A stretch of DNA of 27,699 nucleotides from an uncultured Actinoplanes sp. (GCF_934643405.1 NZ_CAKUCL010000075.1:1-27699), one strand, 5' to 3'; counted from the stretch's first letter, positions 1 through 8,041 are shown. The notes: generated by a model from the sequence alone, not told the origin. Numbers and translations: made by a program.

Positions 1-714
1 TCGTCCACCGCCGCCTGCGCGGCCTCGGGTTCGGCGCGGGCCGACGGCTCCGACCCGGGCCACCTGCCGGGCGCAGACCTCAACTCCCGCGCCGGCGGGT
101 CGTTGCTCGGGGCGGGGGCGTCCGCGCCGGTGTCGGGAAGCACCTACGGGCAGCCGCCGTCCTACGTGCCGGGGCTTCCCGACCCCACGACGGGGCCGGT
201 CTCCGGCGTTCCGGCGCCGCGCGGCGGGGTTGCCGTGCCGGTCCCGGCCTCGGCGCCGCTGACCGCCACGCCGGCCACCGGCGAGAAGACGGCGGACGAC
301 GAGAGCAGCCCGCGCACGCCGGCCCCGCGCCGCTCCGCCAGCCTCGAGGACGCCGAGCCGGCCCGCCGCGGCCGCCGCGCCGCCCCGGACCCGGACGACG
401 ATCTCGGTGACGACAGCCCGCTGCGGCCGGGGGACGTGGCCGAGGGGCAGATCTCGTTCTGGGACGACGAGGCGACCGAACACTTCCGCGCCGCCTGGCA
501 CGAGGTGAAGGCCGAGTTCGTCGACGACCCGGTGACCGCCCTGACCCGGGCGCACGACCTGCTCACCGACGCGGTGAACGAGCTCACCGAAGCCCTGCTG
601 GCCGAGCGCGACGAACTGGACCCGTTGCGCGGCACGGCCACCCCGGACACCGAGAGCATGCGCATGGCGATGCGCGGCTACCGAGAGTTCCTGGACCGCA
701 TCCTGGCCCTCTGA
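1..714 (+). CDS. Hypothetical protein with disordered N-terminal part, 5' truncated
   Basis: The reading frame is open from base 1 to the TGA at 712-714, so the gene almost certainly begins upstream; the TTG at 103 is only an internal codon. The visible part starts with about 140 residues rich in Pro, Ala, Gly, Arg and Asp, which look intrinsically disordered. It ends in a compact, probably helical domain of about 90 residues beginning near GQISFWDD and containing FRAAWHEVKAEFVDDP. A W-x-x-(I/V)-x-x-x-FVDDP pattern followed by a helix is common at the C-terminus of uncharacterised actinobacterial proteins; I recognise the pattern but know no function for it. A strong terminator follows at once, so this is the last gene of its transcript. 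It might be the cytoplasmic tail of a larger protein, which cannot be judged from here. Confidence 0.75.
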   Translation, partial: SSTAACAASGSARADGSDPGHLPGADLNSRAGGSLLGAGASAPVSGSTYGQPPSYVPGLPDPTTGPVSGVPAPRGGVAVPVPASAPLTATPATGEKTADDESSPRTPAPRRSASLEDAEPARRGRRAAPDPDDDLGDDSPLRPGDVAEGQISFWDDEATEHFRAAWHEVKAEFVDDPVTALTRAHDLLTDAVNELTEALLAERDELDPLRGTATPDTESMRMAMRGYREFLDRILAL

Positions 715-733
715 CGGGGTCGGCAACCACCAG

Positions 734-774
734 CGCCGGACGGGCGCCGCGATGCGGCGCCCGTCCGGCGTTTC
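734..774 (+). terminator. Intrinsic terminator, 17-bp perfect hairpin
   Basis: A perfect inverted repeat has arms at 734-750 and 754-770, a three-base GAT loop, and TTTCC immediately after. It lies 19 nt beyond the stop of the preceding gene. The stem is unbroken over 17 bp and GC-rich, as expected of an actinobacterial intrinsic terminator even with a short T tract. Confidence 0.85.
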
Positions 775-790
775 CCTGCCCGGTTCGAGT

Positions 791-867
791 AATTCACCGA
801 GTGATGAAATCGAGGATTCCCTCAGCCCATTAATTCATCTAGCGTTGAGTTCAACAGGTGATGAATT
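791..867 (+). promoter_or_regulatory. Operator region of the ABC-2/TetR operon
   Basis: Two nested inverted repeats share exactly the same centre (849.5). The outer arms are AATTCATC at 832-839 and GATGAATT at 860-867; the inner arms are GTTGA at 844-848 and TCAAC at 851-855. A weaker copy of the outer half-sites lies upstream: AATTCACC at 791-798 and GATGAAAT at 803-810. A possible -10 (TAGCGT, 840-845) lies inside the palindrome, and the ribosome-binding site begins at its right edge. A bound dimer would therefore cover promoter and start region. The likely ligand-responsive repressor is the TetR encoded as third gene of the operon; that assignment is inference. Confidence 0.65.
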
Positions 868-876
868 GGAGGGATC

Positions 877-1602
877 ATGGACAACGCGATCGAGGTCCGC
901 GACCTCGTCGTGGAACGCGGGCGGCGGCGGGTGCTGCACGGCATCGGCTGCACGGTCCCGCAGGGCAGCGTCACGGGGCTGCTCGGGCCCAGCGGCAGTG
1001 GCAAGACCACGCTGATCCGGGCCGTCGTCGGCGTGCAGATCGTCAAGTCGGGCACGGTCATCGTGCTGGGCCGGCCGGCCGGGTCGACGCAGCTGCGGCG
1101 CCAGGTGGGATATGTGACTCAGGCGCCGAGCGTCTACGCGGACCTCTCGGTCAGGGAGAACGCCCGCTACTTCGCGTCGCTCTACGGGCTGGGGGCGCAG
1201 GCGGCCGACGCCGCCGTCGACGACGTCGGCCTGAGGGAAGCCGCCGGCCAGCTCGTCGGGAACCTCTCCGGCGGGCAGCGCAGCCGCGCCTCGCTGGCCT
1301 GCGCGATGATCGGCACCCCGCGTCTGCTGGTGCTCGACGAGCCGACCGTGGGACAGGACCCGGTGCTGCGGGCGGACCTGTGGGCCAAGTTCCACGCCCT
1401 CGCCGCGCAGGGCACGACGCTGCTGGTGTCCAGCCACGTGATGGACGAGGCCGGACGCTGCGACCGCCTGCTGCTGATCCGCGAGGGCCGGCTGATCGGC
1501 GACGACAGCCCGGCCGCGATCCGGGCCGCCGCGGGCACGGACGACCTGGAAGAGGCTTTCCTCCGGTTGATCAGGAATCAGGAAGAGAAGGTGCCGGCAT
1601 GA
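877..1602 (+). CDS. ABC-2 type transporter, ATP-binding protein
   Basis: This 241-residue ATPase would power an ABC-2 exporter together with the permease that follows. All nucleotide-binding motifs are present: Walker A GPSGSGKTT near residue 37, the Q-loop in GYVTQAPSVY near 85, the signature LSGGQ near 130, Walker B LLVLDEP near 150 with catalytic Glu, and the switch histidine in VSSH near 185. The D-loop reads VGQDP where VGLDP is usual. The ATG at 877 has a GGAGGG ribosome-binding site at 868-873. The stop overlaps the permease start as ATGA, indicating translational coupling. The partner TetR suggests a small-molecule or drug exporter, but the substrate cannot be read from sequence. Confidence 0.93.
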   Translation: MDNAIEVRDLVVERGRRRVLHGIGCTVPQGSVTGLLGPSGSGKTTLIRAVVGVQIVKSGTVIVLGRPAGSTQLRRQVGYVTQAPSVYADLSVRENARYFASLYGLGAQAADAAVDDVGLREAAGQLVGNLSGGQRSRASLACAMIGTPRLLVLDEPTVGQDPVLRADLWAKFHALAAQGTTLLVSSHVMDEAGRCDRLLLIREGRLIGDDSPAAIRAAAGTDDLEEAFLRLIRNQEEKVPA

Positions 1603-2336
1603 GTCCGCGGATCACGTTCGCCACGTGCGGGCGCATTCTGCGCCAGTTGCGCCACGACCGCCGTACGGTCGCTCTGCTCGTCGTTGTTCCCGCCCTGCTC
1701 CTGGCATTGCTGTATTTCATGTACGACGGGTCGGGCGGCACCTTCGACCGGATCGCGCTGATCATGCTGGGGATCTTCCCGTTCGTGATCATGTTCCTGG
1801 TGACCAGCATCGCGATGTTGCGCGAGCGCACCACCGGCACGCTGGAACGCCTGCTCACCACGCCGCTGGGCAAGCTGGACCTGCTGTTCGGCTACGGATT
1901 GGCGTTCGGCCTCGCCGCCGCCGTCCAGGGGGCGGTCGCGACCGCCGCGGCGTACTGGATCCTCGGCCTGGACACCACCGGCAACGCCGGGCTGGTGGTG
2001 GTCATCGCCGTGGTCAACGCGGTGCTCGGGGTGGCGCTGGGCCTGCTCTGCAGCGCCTTCGCCCGCACCGAGTTCCAGGCCGTACAGTTCCTACCGGTGG
2101 TGGTCGTCCCGCAGGTGCTGCTCTGCGGGCTGTTCGTCCCGCGCGCTCAGATGGCGGGCTGGCTCGAGGGCATCAGCGACGCCCTGCCCCTGACCTACGC
2201 GGTGGACGCGCTGATCCAGATCGGCCGCTTCGCCGACCCGACCACGACCATGTGGCGTGATCTGATCGTCGTCACGGGGGCCGCGGTCATCGCCCTGGTC
2301 CTGGCCGCCGCGACCCTGCGGCGGCGCACACCCTAG
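1599..2336 (+). CDS. ABC-2 type transporter, permease
   Basis: This 245-residue integral membrane protein starts at the ATG that overlaps the ATPase stop. It has about six hydrophobic segments: one near residue 25-45 (ALLVVVPALLLALLYFM), a second near 55-75 (IALIMLGIFPFVIMFLVTS), then further segments around 105-125, 130-155, 165-185 and the extreme C-terminus. Between the second and third segments is RERTTGTLERLLTTPL, the conserved cytoplasmic coupling motif of ABC-2 (DrrB/NodJ-like) permeases that contacts the ATPase. Size and topology fit a single-domain subunit working as a dimer with two ATPase copies. Antibiotic-export ABC-2 systems have the same arrangement, but this does not establish the substrate. 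Confidence 0.9.
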   Translation: MSPRITFATCGRILRQLRHDRRTVALLVVVPALLLALLYFMYDGSGGTFDRIALIMLGIFPFVIMFLVTSIAMLRERTTGTLERLLTTPLGKLDLLFGYGLAFGLAAAVQGAVATAAAYWILGLDTTGNAGLVVVIAVVNAVLGVALGLLCSAFARTEFQAVQFLPVVVVPQVLLCGLFVPRAQMAGWLEGISDALPLTYAVDALIQIGRFADPTTTMWRDLIVVTGAAVIALVLAAATLRRRTP

Positions 2337-2344
2337 GAGCCTTC

Positions 2345-2947
2345 TTGGTACGCAGGAGCGGGCGGCGCCCGGGCAATCAGGACACCCGGCAGTCGATCCT
2401 GGAGGCCGCCCGCGACCAGTTCGCCGAGAAGGGCTACGACAAGGCGTCGATCCGCGCGATCGCGTCCGCCGCCGACGTCGATCCGGCGCTGGTGCACCAC
2501 TATTTCGGCACCAAGGAGAAGCTCTTCCTGGCCACGATGAACTCGCCGATCAATCCGGGCGAGCTGATCCCCCAGGCTCTGCAGGGGCCGCGCGAGCAGG
2601 CCGGCGAGCGGCTGGTGCGGATGGCGCTGAGCGTCTGGGACTCGCCCGCGGGCACGGCGGCGGTGGCGGTCTTCCGGTCGGCGCTGAGCAACGAGTGGAC
2701 CGCGCGGCTGCTGCGCGAGTTCGTGGTCACCCAGATCCTGCGCCGGGCGATCGGCGAGCTGGTCACCGACCCGGCCGAGGGTCCGACGCGGTCGGCCCTG
2801 GTCGCGACGCAGATCGCCGGGATGATGGTGACGCGGTACGTGCTGAAGATCGAGCCGATGGCGAGCGCCGACCCGGAGCTGCTGGTCGCCGCGATCGGAC
2901 CGAACGTGCAGCGTTTCCTCAGCGACCCGCTGCCCGGGGTCTTCTAA
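2345..2947 (+). CDS. TetR/AcrR family transcriptional regulator
   Basis: This 200-residue protein has an N-terminal TetR helix-turn-helix at about residues 14-60 (QSILEAARDQFAEKGY, then IRAIASAADVDPALVHHYFGTKEKLF). It is followed by an all-helical ligand and dimerisation domain of the actinobacterial TetR_C_17-like type. The start is a TTG at 2345, chosen because an AGGAG ribosome-binding site at 2335-2339 overlaps the permease stop and leaves a 5-nt spacer; no better start is present. As third gene of the operon it most likely represses the whole unit through the palindrome at 832-867 and senses the exported compound. Its stop overlaps the convergent gene's stop by 4 nt. Confidence 0.92.
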   Translation: MVRRSGRRPGNQDTRQSILEAARDQFAEKGYDKASIRAIASAADVDPALVHHYFGTKEKLFLATMNSPINPGELIPQALQGPREQAGERLVRMALSVWDSPAGTAAVAVFRSALSNEWTARLLREFVVTQILRRAIGELVTDPAEGPTRSALVATQIAGMMVTRYVLKIEPMASADPELLVAAIGPNVQRFLSDPLPGVF

Positions 2948-3669
2948 CCTCCGCAGCGCGCGCAGAGCACCGGGTGCAGCAGGTGCGCCAGGTCGTGCCG
3001 GTCGGTCACCGGGCGCGGGAAGGCCAGCCGGGCCAGCCGGTCGTCGAGGCGCACCAGCAGGCCGTAACGGTCCATCCGGACGACCCGCGGCTCGGCCTCC
3101 GGCTGGAACCTGGAGCCCAGCTGACGCCGTACGTAAGCACTCATCTCGGCCTCATGGTGATCCACCAGGTCGGCGATGAGGTCGAACTCGATGTGCCGCA
3201 GCGGGTCGGGGCCGGCCGCGCAGAAGGCGTCCGGGTCGATGTCGATCAGGTTCTCGTGCCTCTCGTAGCGCACCTCGGCCACGTTCATCCGGTGCAGCAC
3301 CTGCCCGGCGCCGACGTCGAGCAGATCGCCGGACGCGTCGATGCCGGCGTAGTCGAGCGCGGCCTGCCGCTGCTGGTCGCCCTCGAGGAGCGTGGCCCAG
3401 CCGGAGACCCAGACGCGGCCCAGGGAGGGCGAGCCGGCCATCGGCGGCACGTCGGAGATGTCCAGCACCATCGCCGTGTCGTCGGTGCCGGGCTGGGGGC
3501 GCAGCGCGGTGGCGAGGGTGCCGTCCCTCGGCGAGAGCAGCAGCACCTGCCCGTTCGCGTCGGTGACGTGCCGCACGGGAAGCGGGCCGGGACCGCAGGC
3601 GACGTGCGCCACCGCGGGGAGATGGCCGGCGGCGAGCGTGCGCGCGACCTCGGCGGGGGTGGGCTGCAT
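2944..3669 (-). CDS. DUF2470 / HugZ-like (pyridoxamine-oxidase-fold) protein, probable haem or iron utilisation
   Basis: This 241-residue protein has two parts. The N-terminal ~150 residues resemble the split beta-barrel of PPOX/HugZ-type proteins (VLLLSPRDGTLATAL and DISDVPPM...GRVWVSGWATLL). The C-terminal ~85 residues resemble DUF2470 (DLIADLVDHHEAEMSAYVRRQL ... RMDRYGLLVRL), the module paired with this fold in haem-utilisation proteins. The C-terminus ends CARCGG, an unusual Cys pair. The ATG at 3669 has a GGAGGT ribosome-binding site 6 nt upstream. Two IdeR-like iron boxes begin 22 nt before the start codon, which supports an iron-related role and iron repression. The family is known for haem binding; enzymatic activity here is not shown. 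Confidence 0.8.
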   Translation of the reverse strand: MQPTPAEVARTLAAGHLPAVAHVACGPGPLPVRHVTDANGQVLLLSPRDGTLATALRPQPGTDDTAMVLDISDVPPMAGSPSLGRVWVSGWATLLEGDQQRQAALDYAGIDASGDLLDVGAGQVLHRMNVAEVRYERHENLIDIDPDAFCAAGPDPLRHIEFDLIADLVDHHEAEMSAYVRRQLGSRFQPEAEPRVVRMDRYGLLVRLDDRLARLAFPRPVTDRHDLAHLLHPVLCARCGG

Positions 3670-3690
3670 GGTGAGACCTCCGGGAACCGG

Positions 3691-3724
3691 TTAGGCTTGC
3701 CTAAGTAAGGTGAGGCTAACGTAA
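3691..3724. promoter_or_regulatory. Two overlapping IdeR/DmdR-type iron boxes
   Basis: The stretch 3706-3724 (TAAGGTGAGGCTAACGTAA) matches the IdeR consensus TTAGGTTAGGCTAACCTAA at 16 of 19 positions. Its reverse complement fits the actinomycete form TTAGGTTAGGCTCACCTAA equally well. Just before it, 3691-3704 is the palindrome TTAGGC-TT-GCCTAA, which matches the left half of a second, overlapping box. Paired overlapping sites are typical where two IdeR dimers bind opposite faces. The boxes lie 22 nt from the DUF2470 start and 58 nt from the S4 start, so either or both genes could be iron-repressed. The consensus is established knowledge; occupancy is inference. Confidence 0.75.
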
Positions 3725-3782
3725 CGTCCGGCCTTCTCAAAAGACCGGCACCGGCCTCAAGCACTCGACTCTCGGAGACTTC

Positions 3783-4391
3783 GTGAACAATTCCCGTCCC
3801 AAGGCCAAGCTGTCCCGCGCTCTCGGCATCCCTCTCACGCCCAAGACCGTGAAGTACTTCGAGAGGCGGCCGTTCCCGCCCGGTGTGCACGGCCGCGCGC
3901 GGCGCAAGAGCTCGGACTACCAGGTGCGGTTGCTGGAGAAGCAGCGGCTGCGCCACCAGTACAACATCAGCGAGGCGCAGATGCGCCAGGCGTACGACAA
4001 CGCCCACCGCGGCGAGGGCAAGACCGGCGAGAACATGGTCAGCCTGCTCGAGCGCCGGCTGGACGCGGTGGTGCACCGGGCCGGCCTGGCCCGCACCATC
4101 TACCAGGCGCGTCAGCTGGTGGTGCACGGCCACTTCGCGGTGGACGGCAAGAAGGTCGACCGCCCCGGCTACCAGCTCAAGCCGGGCCAGGTGGTGCAGG
4201 TGCGGGAGAAGAGCAGGGACAAGACCCCTTTCCAGATCGCCGCGACCGGCACCCACCTCGACGGCCCGACCGCGCCGTACCTGTCGACCGCCGTCGAGGA
4301 GCTGCGCACCACCCTGGTGCGCGTGCCGCAGCGCTCGGAGATCCCGGTGCTCTGCGACGAGCAGCTGGTGGTCGAGTTCTACGCTCGCTGA
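3783..4391 (+). CDS. rpsD: 30S ribosomal protein S4, zinc-ligand-free form
   Basis: This 202-residue primary 16S rRNA-binding protein of the small subunit has an N-terminal domain with the conserved RPFPPGVHGRARR stretch near residue 29-41. The S4 RNA-binding domain follows at about 90-150 (LERRLDAVVHRAGLARTIYQARQ ... VDGKKVDRPGYQL), and the protein ends with the conserved EIPVLCDEQLVVEFYAR. The N-terminus lacks the CxxC...C zinc-binding cluster of the usual alpha-operon S4, so this is the cysteine-free type. No other ribosomal gene is nearby. The GTG at 3783 has a GGAG site with a 5-nt spacer. Cysteine-free ribosomal paralogs are usually zinc-controlled, yet the sites upstream are iron boxes. 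Whether a second S4 exists in the genome cannot be seen. Confidence 0.93.
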   Translation: MNNSRPKAKLSRALGIPLTPKTVKYFERRPFPPGVHGRARRKSSDYQVRLLEKQRLRHQYNISEAQMRQAYDNAHRGEGKTGENMVSLLERRLDAVVHRAGLARTIYQARQLVVHGHFAVDGKKVDRPGYQLKPGQVVQVREKSRDKTPFQIAATGTHLDGPTAPYLSTAVEELRTTLVRVPQRSEIPVLCDEQLVVEFYAR

Positions 4392-6155
4392 TCAGCGAGT
4401 CTGCTCCAGCCAGCTGGCATACAGCTTGGCGTAGATCGAGCCCTCCTGAGACACCAGGCCGGAGTGCGGGCCGCGTTGCACGACGCGGCCCGCGTCCACC
4501 ACGATCACCTCGTCGGCGGACTGCGCGGTGGACAGCCGGTGGGCGATCGCCACGGTCGTCCGGCCCCGGGTCACCGTGTCCAGCGCCCGCTGCAACCGCA
4601 CCTCGGTCGCCGGGTCCACAGCGCTGGTGGCCTCGTCCAGCACCAGCAGATCAGGATCGGCCACGTACGCCCGGACCAGCGCGACCAGCTGCCGTTCCCC
4701 GACGCTGAGCGCCTCACCACGCTCGCCCACCGCCGTGTCCAACCCGTTCGGCAGCCCGGCCACCCAGTCGGACAGTCCCAGCTCGGCGAACGCGTCCCGG
4801 AGCTGGGCGTCGGTCAGCGCGGGCGCCGCGAACCGGATGTTCTCCGCCACCGTCGCGTCGAACAGGAACCCGTCCTGCGGGACCATCACGACGCGCGAGC
4901 GCAGCGACGAGAACCGCACCGACTCCAGCGGCGTCCCGGACAGCAGCACCTGCCCCTCGGCCGGGTCCATCAGGCGGGTCAGCAGCTTCGCGAACGTCGT
5001 CTTGCCACTGCCGGTCTCCCCCACGACGGCGATCTTCGTACGGGCGGGGATCTCCAGGTCCACGTCGGCGAGCACGATCGGGCCCCCCGGGTAGCGGAAC
5101 GACACGTCGGCGAAGCGCACCGACAGCGGCCCCGGCGGAAGATCCACGCCGATGTCGTCCGGGTCGGCCACGTCCGGCTCCAGGTCGAGCACGTCGAGCA
5201 CCCGCCGCCAGCCGGCCACCGCGTTCTGCGCCTCGTTCAGCATGTCGGTGGCGATCTGCACCGGCTGGATGAAGAGCGTGACCAGGAACAGGAACGCGGT
5301 CAGCTCGCCCACGGTCAGGCTGCCGTCGACGCCGAGCAGCACGCCGATCACGACCACCGCGGCCAGCGCCAGGCCGGCCCCGATCTCGCCCGAGGAGAAG
5401 CTGGTCACGCTGGTGCGCAGGGCCCGCTGCTGGCCGAGCCGCAGCCGCTCGATCGCGGTGTCGAGCCGGCGCTCGGTGCGGCCGCCCACGCCGTACGCAC
5501 GAATGACCATGGCACCCACGACGCTCTCGGCGACCGCGCCCAGCATCACGCCGGTCCGCTCGCGCACCGCGCGGTAGGCGGCGGCCAGGCGCTTCTGGAA
5601 GAGCCGGATCACCGCGACGGACGGCCCGAAGGCGAGCAGCACCACGAGCGCGAGCTGCCACGAGTAGAAGAACATGACCAGGGTGGACACGATCAGCTGG
5701 CCCGAGGCGAGCAGCATCTGCACGCCACCGAACTGCAGGAACATCGAGATCTGGTCGATGTCGCTGGTCACCCGGGACACCATCGAGCCGCGCCGCTCGG
5801 ACTGCTGGTGCAGCATCGACAGGTCGTGGATGTGCCGGAACGTGCGCGACCGCAGGGCGCCGAGCGCGGTCTCGCTGACCGTGAACAGCCGGCGGGTCAT
5901 CAGGTAACCGGCCGCCGTGGAGATCATCAGGGCGGCGAAGGTGATCGCCACGACCTTGACCACGAAGCCGAGGTCGGGGCCGCCGGCACCACGGATGCCG
6001 TGGTCGATGCCCTGCTGGACGGCGATCGGCACCGCCACCCGGCCGGCCATCTGCACGACCGCGAGGGCGATCGTGCCGGCCATGCCGGGCCGCAGCTCCG
6101 GGGAGAGCCGCAGCCCACGCCGTACCGTCGCCAGCGTGCCTTCAGCGGTGCTCAC
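4392..6155 (-). CDS. ABC exporter half-transporter, subunit B (consensus Walker B, degenerate signature)
   Basis: This 587-residue fused membrane/ATPase half-exporter is second in a two-gene operon. About six membrane helices fill residues 20-310, and the ATPase domain follows. Walker A is VGETGSGKTT, the Q-loop is VVMVPQDGFLFD, Walker B is LLVLDEATSAVD with the catalytic Glu, and the switch histidine is in AIAHRLST. The signature is LSVGE rather than LSGGQ. Its GTG start at 6155 overlaps the partner's stop as GTGA, so the subunits are translationally coupled and presumably form a 1:1 heterodimer. Heterodimers of this kind (TM287/288, BmrCD) export drugs or lipids; the substrate here is unknown. 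Its stop abuts the S4 stop directly. Confidence 0.92.
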   Translation of the reverse strand: MSTAEGTLATVRRGLRLSPELRPGMAGTIALAVVQMAGRVAVPIAVQQGIDHGIRGAGGPDLGFVVKVVAITFAALMISTAAGYLMTRRLFTVSETALGALRSRTFRHIHDLSMLHQQSERRGSMVSRVTSDIDQISMFLQFGGVQMLLASGQLIVSTLVMFFYSWQLALVVLLAFGPSVAVIRLFQKRLAAAYRAVRERTGVMLGAVAESVVGAMVIRAYGVGGRTERRLDTAIERLRLGQQRALRTSVTSFSSGEIGAGLALAAVVVIGVLLGVDGSLTVGELTAFLFLVTLFIQPVQIATDMLNEAQNAVAGWRRVLDVLDLEPDVADPDDIGVDLPPGPLSVRFADVSFRYPGGPIVLADVDLEIPARTKIAVVGETGSGKTTFAKLLTRLMDPAEGQVLLSGTPLESVRFSSLRSRVVMVPQDGFLFDATVAENIRFAAPALTDAQLRDAFAELGLSDWVAGLPNGLDTAVGERGEALSVGERQLVALVRAYVADPDLLVLDEATSAVDPATEVRLQRALDTVTRGRTTVAIAHRLSTAQSADEVIVVDAGRVVQRGPHSGLVSQEGSIYAKLYASWLEQTR

Positions 6156-7939
6156 GCTGCCTCCGCCCGTTCCGCTTCTGCCTTCTCGTACGCCGTGACC
6201 AGATCGACGTATCCCGGATGCGTCTCCAGGAGATCGGCGTGGGTTCCGGTCGCGACCACCTTGCCCTGCTCCAGGTAGACGACCTCGTCGGCGAGCACGA
6301 TCGTCGCCCGGCGGTACGCCACCACCAGGATCGACGCGCCCGCGTCCCGCTTGCGCAGCGACGCCAGGATCGCCGCCTCCACCCGCGGGTCCACCGCGCT
6401 GGTCGCGTCGTCGAGCACCAGCAGCCTCGGCCGGCCGGCCAGCGCGCGGGCCAGCGTGATCCGCTGCCGCTGGCCGCCGGACAACGAGGTGCCGCGCTCG
6501 CCGACCGCGGTGTCCAGCTTCTCCGGCAGCCTGCCGACGAAGCTGTCCGCCTGCGCGAGCCGCAGCGCCTGCCAGGCGGCGTCGTCGTCGATGCCGTCGC
6601 GGTCCAGGGTCACGTTGCCGCGCACGGTGTCGTCGAAGACGAACGGGATCTGCGGGACCAGCGCGGCCGTGCCGGACAGCGACGCCAGGGTCAGGTCGGG
6701 CAGGTCCACCCCGTCGAGCGAGATCCGGCCGTCGACCGGGTCGAGCAGCCGGACCGCCAGCGCGGCGATGGTCGACTTGCCCGAGCCGGTCGCGCCGACC
6801 AGGGCGACGGTCTTGCCCGGCGGCACGTCGAAGGTGACGTCGTTGAGCACGAGAGGGCCGTCGCCGTACGCGAAATCGACGCCCTCGAACCGCAGGGCCG
6901 CCGGTCCCGTCGGTCGCAGGGTGGCCGAACCGTAGGAGAGGTCACCGTCGGCGGACAGCACCGCCTGCACCCGGTCCCAGCCGGCGACGCTGCGCGGCAG
7001 CTCGGCGACCACCCAGCCGATCGCGCGCACCGGGAACGCCAGCACGGTGAACAGGAACGACACGGTGACCAGCTCGGCCACGCTGACCGCGCCGGACTGC
7101 AACCGCCAGGCACCGAGCAGCAGCACCGCGAGCGTCCCGGCGCTGGGCAGGGCGTCCATCACCGGGTCGAACAGGCCGCGCAGCCGGCCCACCGAGATCA
7201 GCGAGTCACGCAGCTCGGCCACGAACACCGCGAACCGGCGCGACTCGTCCTCCTCGCGGCCCATGGTCTTGACCACCAGCGCGCCGTCGAAGCTCTCGTG
7301 CGCGACCGCGCTGACCTTGGCGCGCATCTGCTGCGCGCGGATCTGGCGCGGCGACATGTACCGGGAGTAGATGACGTTCAGGCCGAACAGCGTCGGGAAC
7401 AGCGCGACGCCGACCAGCGCGAGCACCCAGTCGGTGAGGAACAGCGCGATCACCGCGCCGATGATCATCACGATGGTGCCGACCGCGAACGGCAGTGGCG
7501 CGATCGGCACGAAGGCGGCCTCGACGTCGGAGTTCGCGTTCGACAGCAGCGTGCCGGTGGCGTGCGTCTGATGCCAGGACGGCGGCAGCGACAGGTAGCG
7601 CCGGGTGACCGCGCGCCGGTAGCGCGCCTGCAGCCGGAACTGCATGAAGCCCGCGCCGAGACGGCGGCCGAAGATGCTGCCCACCCGCAGCACGCTGATC
7701 CCGAGGAACACCGCGGCGATCAGCCCCAGCTCGCCCATCCCGGCCTTGCCGGTGGAGAACGCGGGCACCACGACGTGCCCGACGACCCAGCCCACCACGT
7801 ACGAATTCGCGATGATCAGCAGCCCGAAGAGGCTGCTGCCGATCACACCGATGGTGAACAGGCGTGGCTCCTTCCGGATCGCCTGCCCGAGCACCCACAG
7901 TCCCCGTCCCAGCACATCCCGGCCGGCCCTGCTGCCCAA
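6152..7939 (-). CDS. ABC exporter half-transporter, subunit A (consensus signature, degenerate catalytic residues)
   Basis: This 595-residue half-exporter has about six transmembrane helices (residues ~25-330) followed by an ATPase domain. Walker A is VGATGSGKST and the signature is the canonical LSGGQRQR. Walker B ends LLVLDDATSAVD, with Asp where the catalytic Glu belongs, and the switch region reads VAYRRAT, lacking the histidine. This complements subunit B, giving one competent and one degenerate ATP site. The start is taken as the TTG at 7939, preceded by AGGTAGG; a GTG within the next ten codons is possible. The gene is divergent from the TIGR03085 gene across a 108-nt intergenic region. 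Confidence 0.9.
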   Translation of the reverse strand: MGSRAGRDVLGRGLWVLGQAIRKEPRLFTIGVIGSSLFGLLIIANSYVVGWVVGHVVVPAFSTGKAGMGELGLIAAVFLGISVLRVGSIFGRRLGAGFMQFRLQARYRRAVTRRYLSLPPSWHQTHATGTLLSNANSDVEAAFVPIAPLPFAVGTIVMIIGAVIALFLTDWVLALVGVALFPTLFGLNVIYSRYMSPRQIRAQQMRAKVSAVAHESFDGALVVKTMGREEDESRRFAVFVAELRDSLISVGRLRGLFDPVMDALPSAGTLAVLLLGAWRLQSGAVSVAELVTVSFLFTVLAFPVRAIGWVVAELPRSVAGWDRVQAVLSADGDLSYGSATLRPTGPAALRFEGVDFAYGDGPLVLNDVTFDVPPGKTVALVGATGSGKSTIAALAVRLLDPVDGRISLDGVDLPDLTLASLSGTAALVPQIPFVFDDTVRGNVTLDRDGIDDDAAWQALRLAQADSFVGRLPEKLDTAVGERGTSLSGGQRQRITLARALAGRPRLLVLDDATSAVDPRVEAAILASLRKRDAGASILVVAYRRATIVLADEVVYLEQGKVVATGTHADLLETHPGYVDLVTAYEKAEAERAEAA

Positions 7940-8013
7940 TGTCCTACCTGACTGGTAATGGTTCGCCGACGTATCCGGCCTTACCGATCCATCCTGCCGA
8001 ACCCGCGCCGCCG

Positions 8014-8041
8014 TTCACACTCGAGACAATGTGTCTACCAT
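8014..8041 (+). promoter_or_regulatory. Leaderless promoter with a central palindrome, before the TIGR03085 gene
   Basis: A -35-like TTCACA (8014-8019), 16-nt spacer and -10-like TACCAT (8036-8041) end 6 nt before the GTG at 8048. Transcription would start at the start codon, and no ribosome-binding site is present. The 13-bp palindrome AGACA-ATG-TGTCT at 8024-8036 fills the spacer and reaches the first base of the -10, an ideal repressor position. Confidence 0.55.

Noticed and set aside
3691..3724. Zur (zinc) box before the cysteine-free S4 gene
   Set aside because: Expected from paralog biology, but the sequence lacks the TGAnAATGATTnTCA-like pattern and fits the IdeR iron consensus instead.
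4464..6278. Long plus-strand open frame opposite the ABC exporter subunit
   Set aside because: It is a GC-rich antisense shadow; its protein is low-complexity Arg/His/Gln/Gly with no family features, while the minus strand encodes a complete ABC exporter.
6218..7951. Second long plus-strand open frame opposite the other exporter subunit
   Set aside because: Same reason; composition is typical of reversed GC-rich coding sequence.
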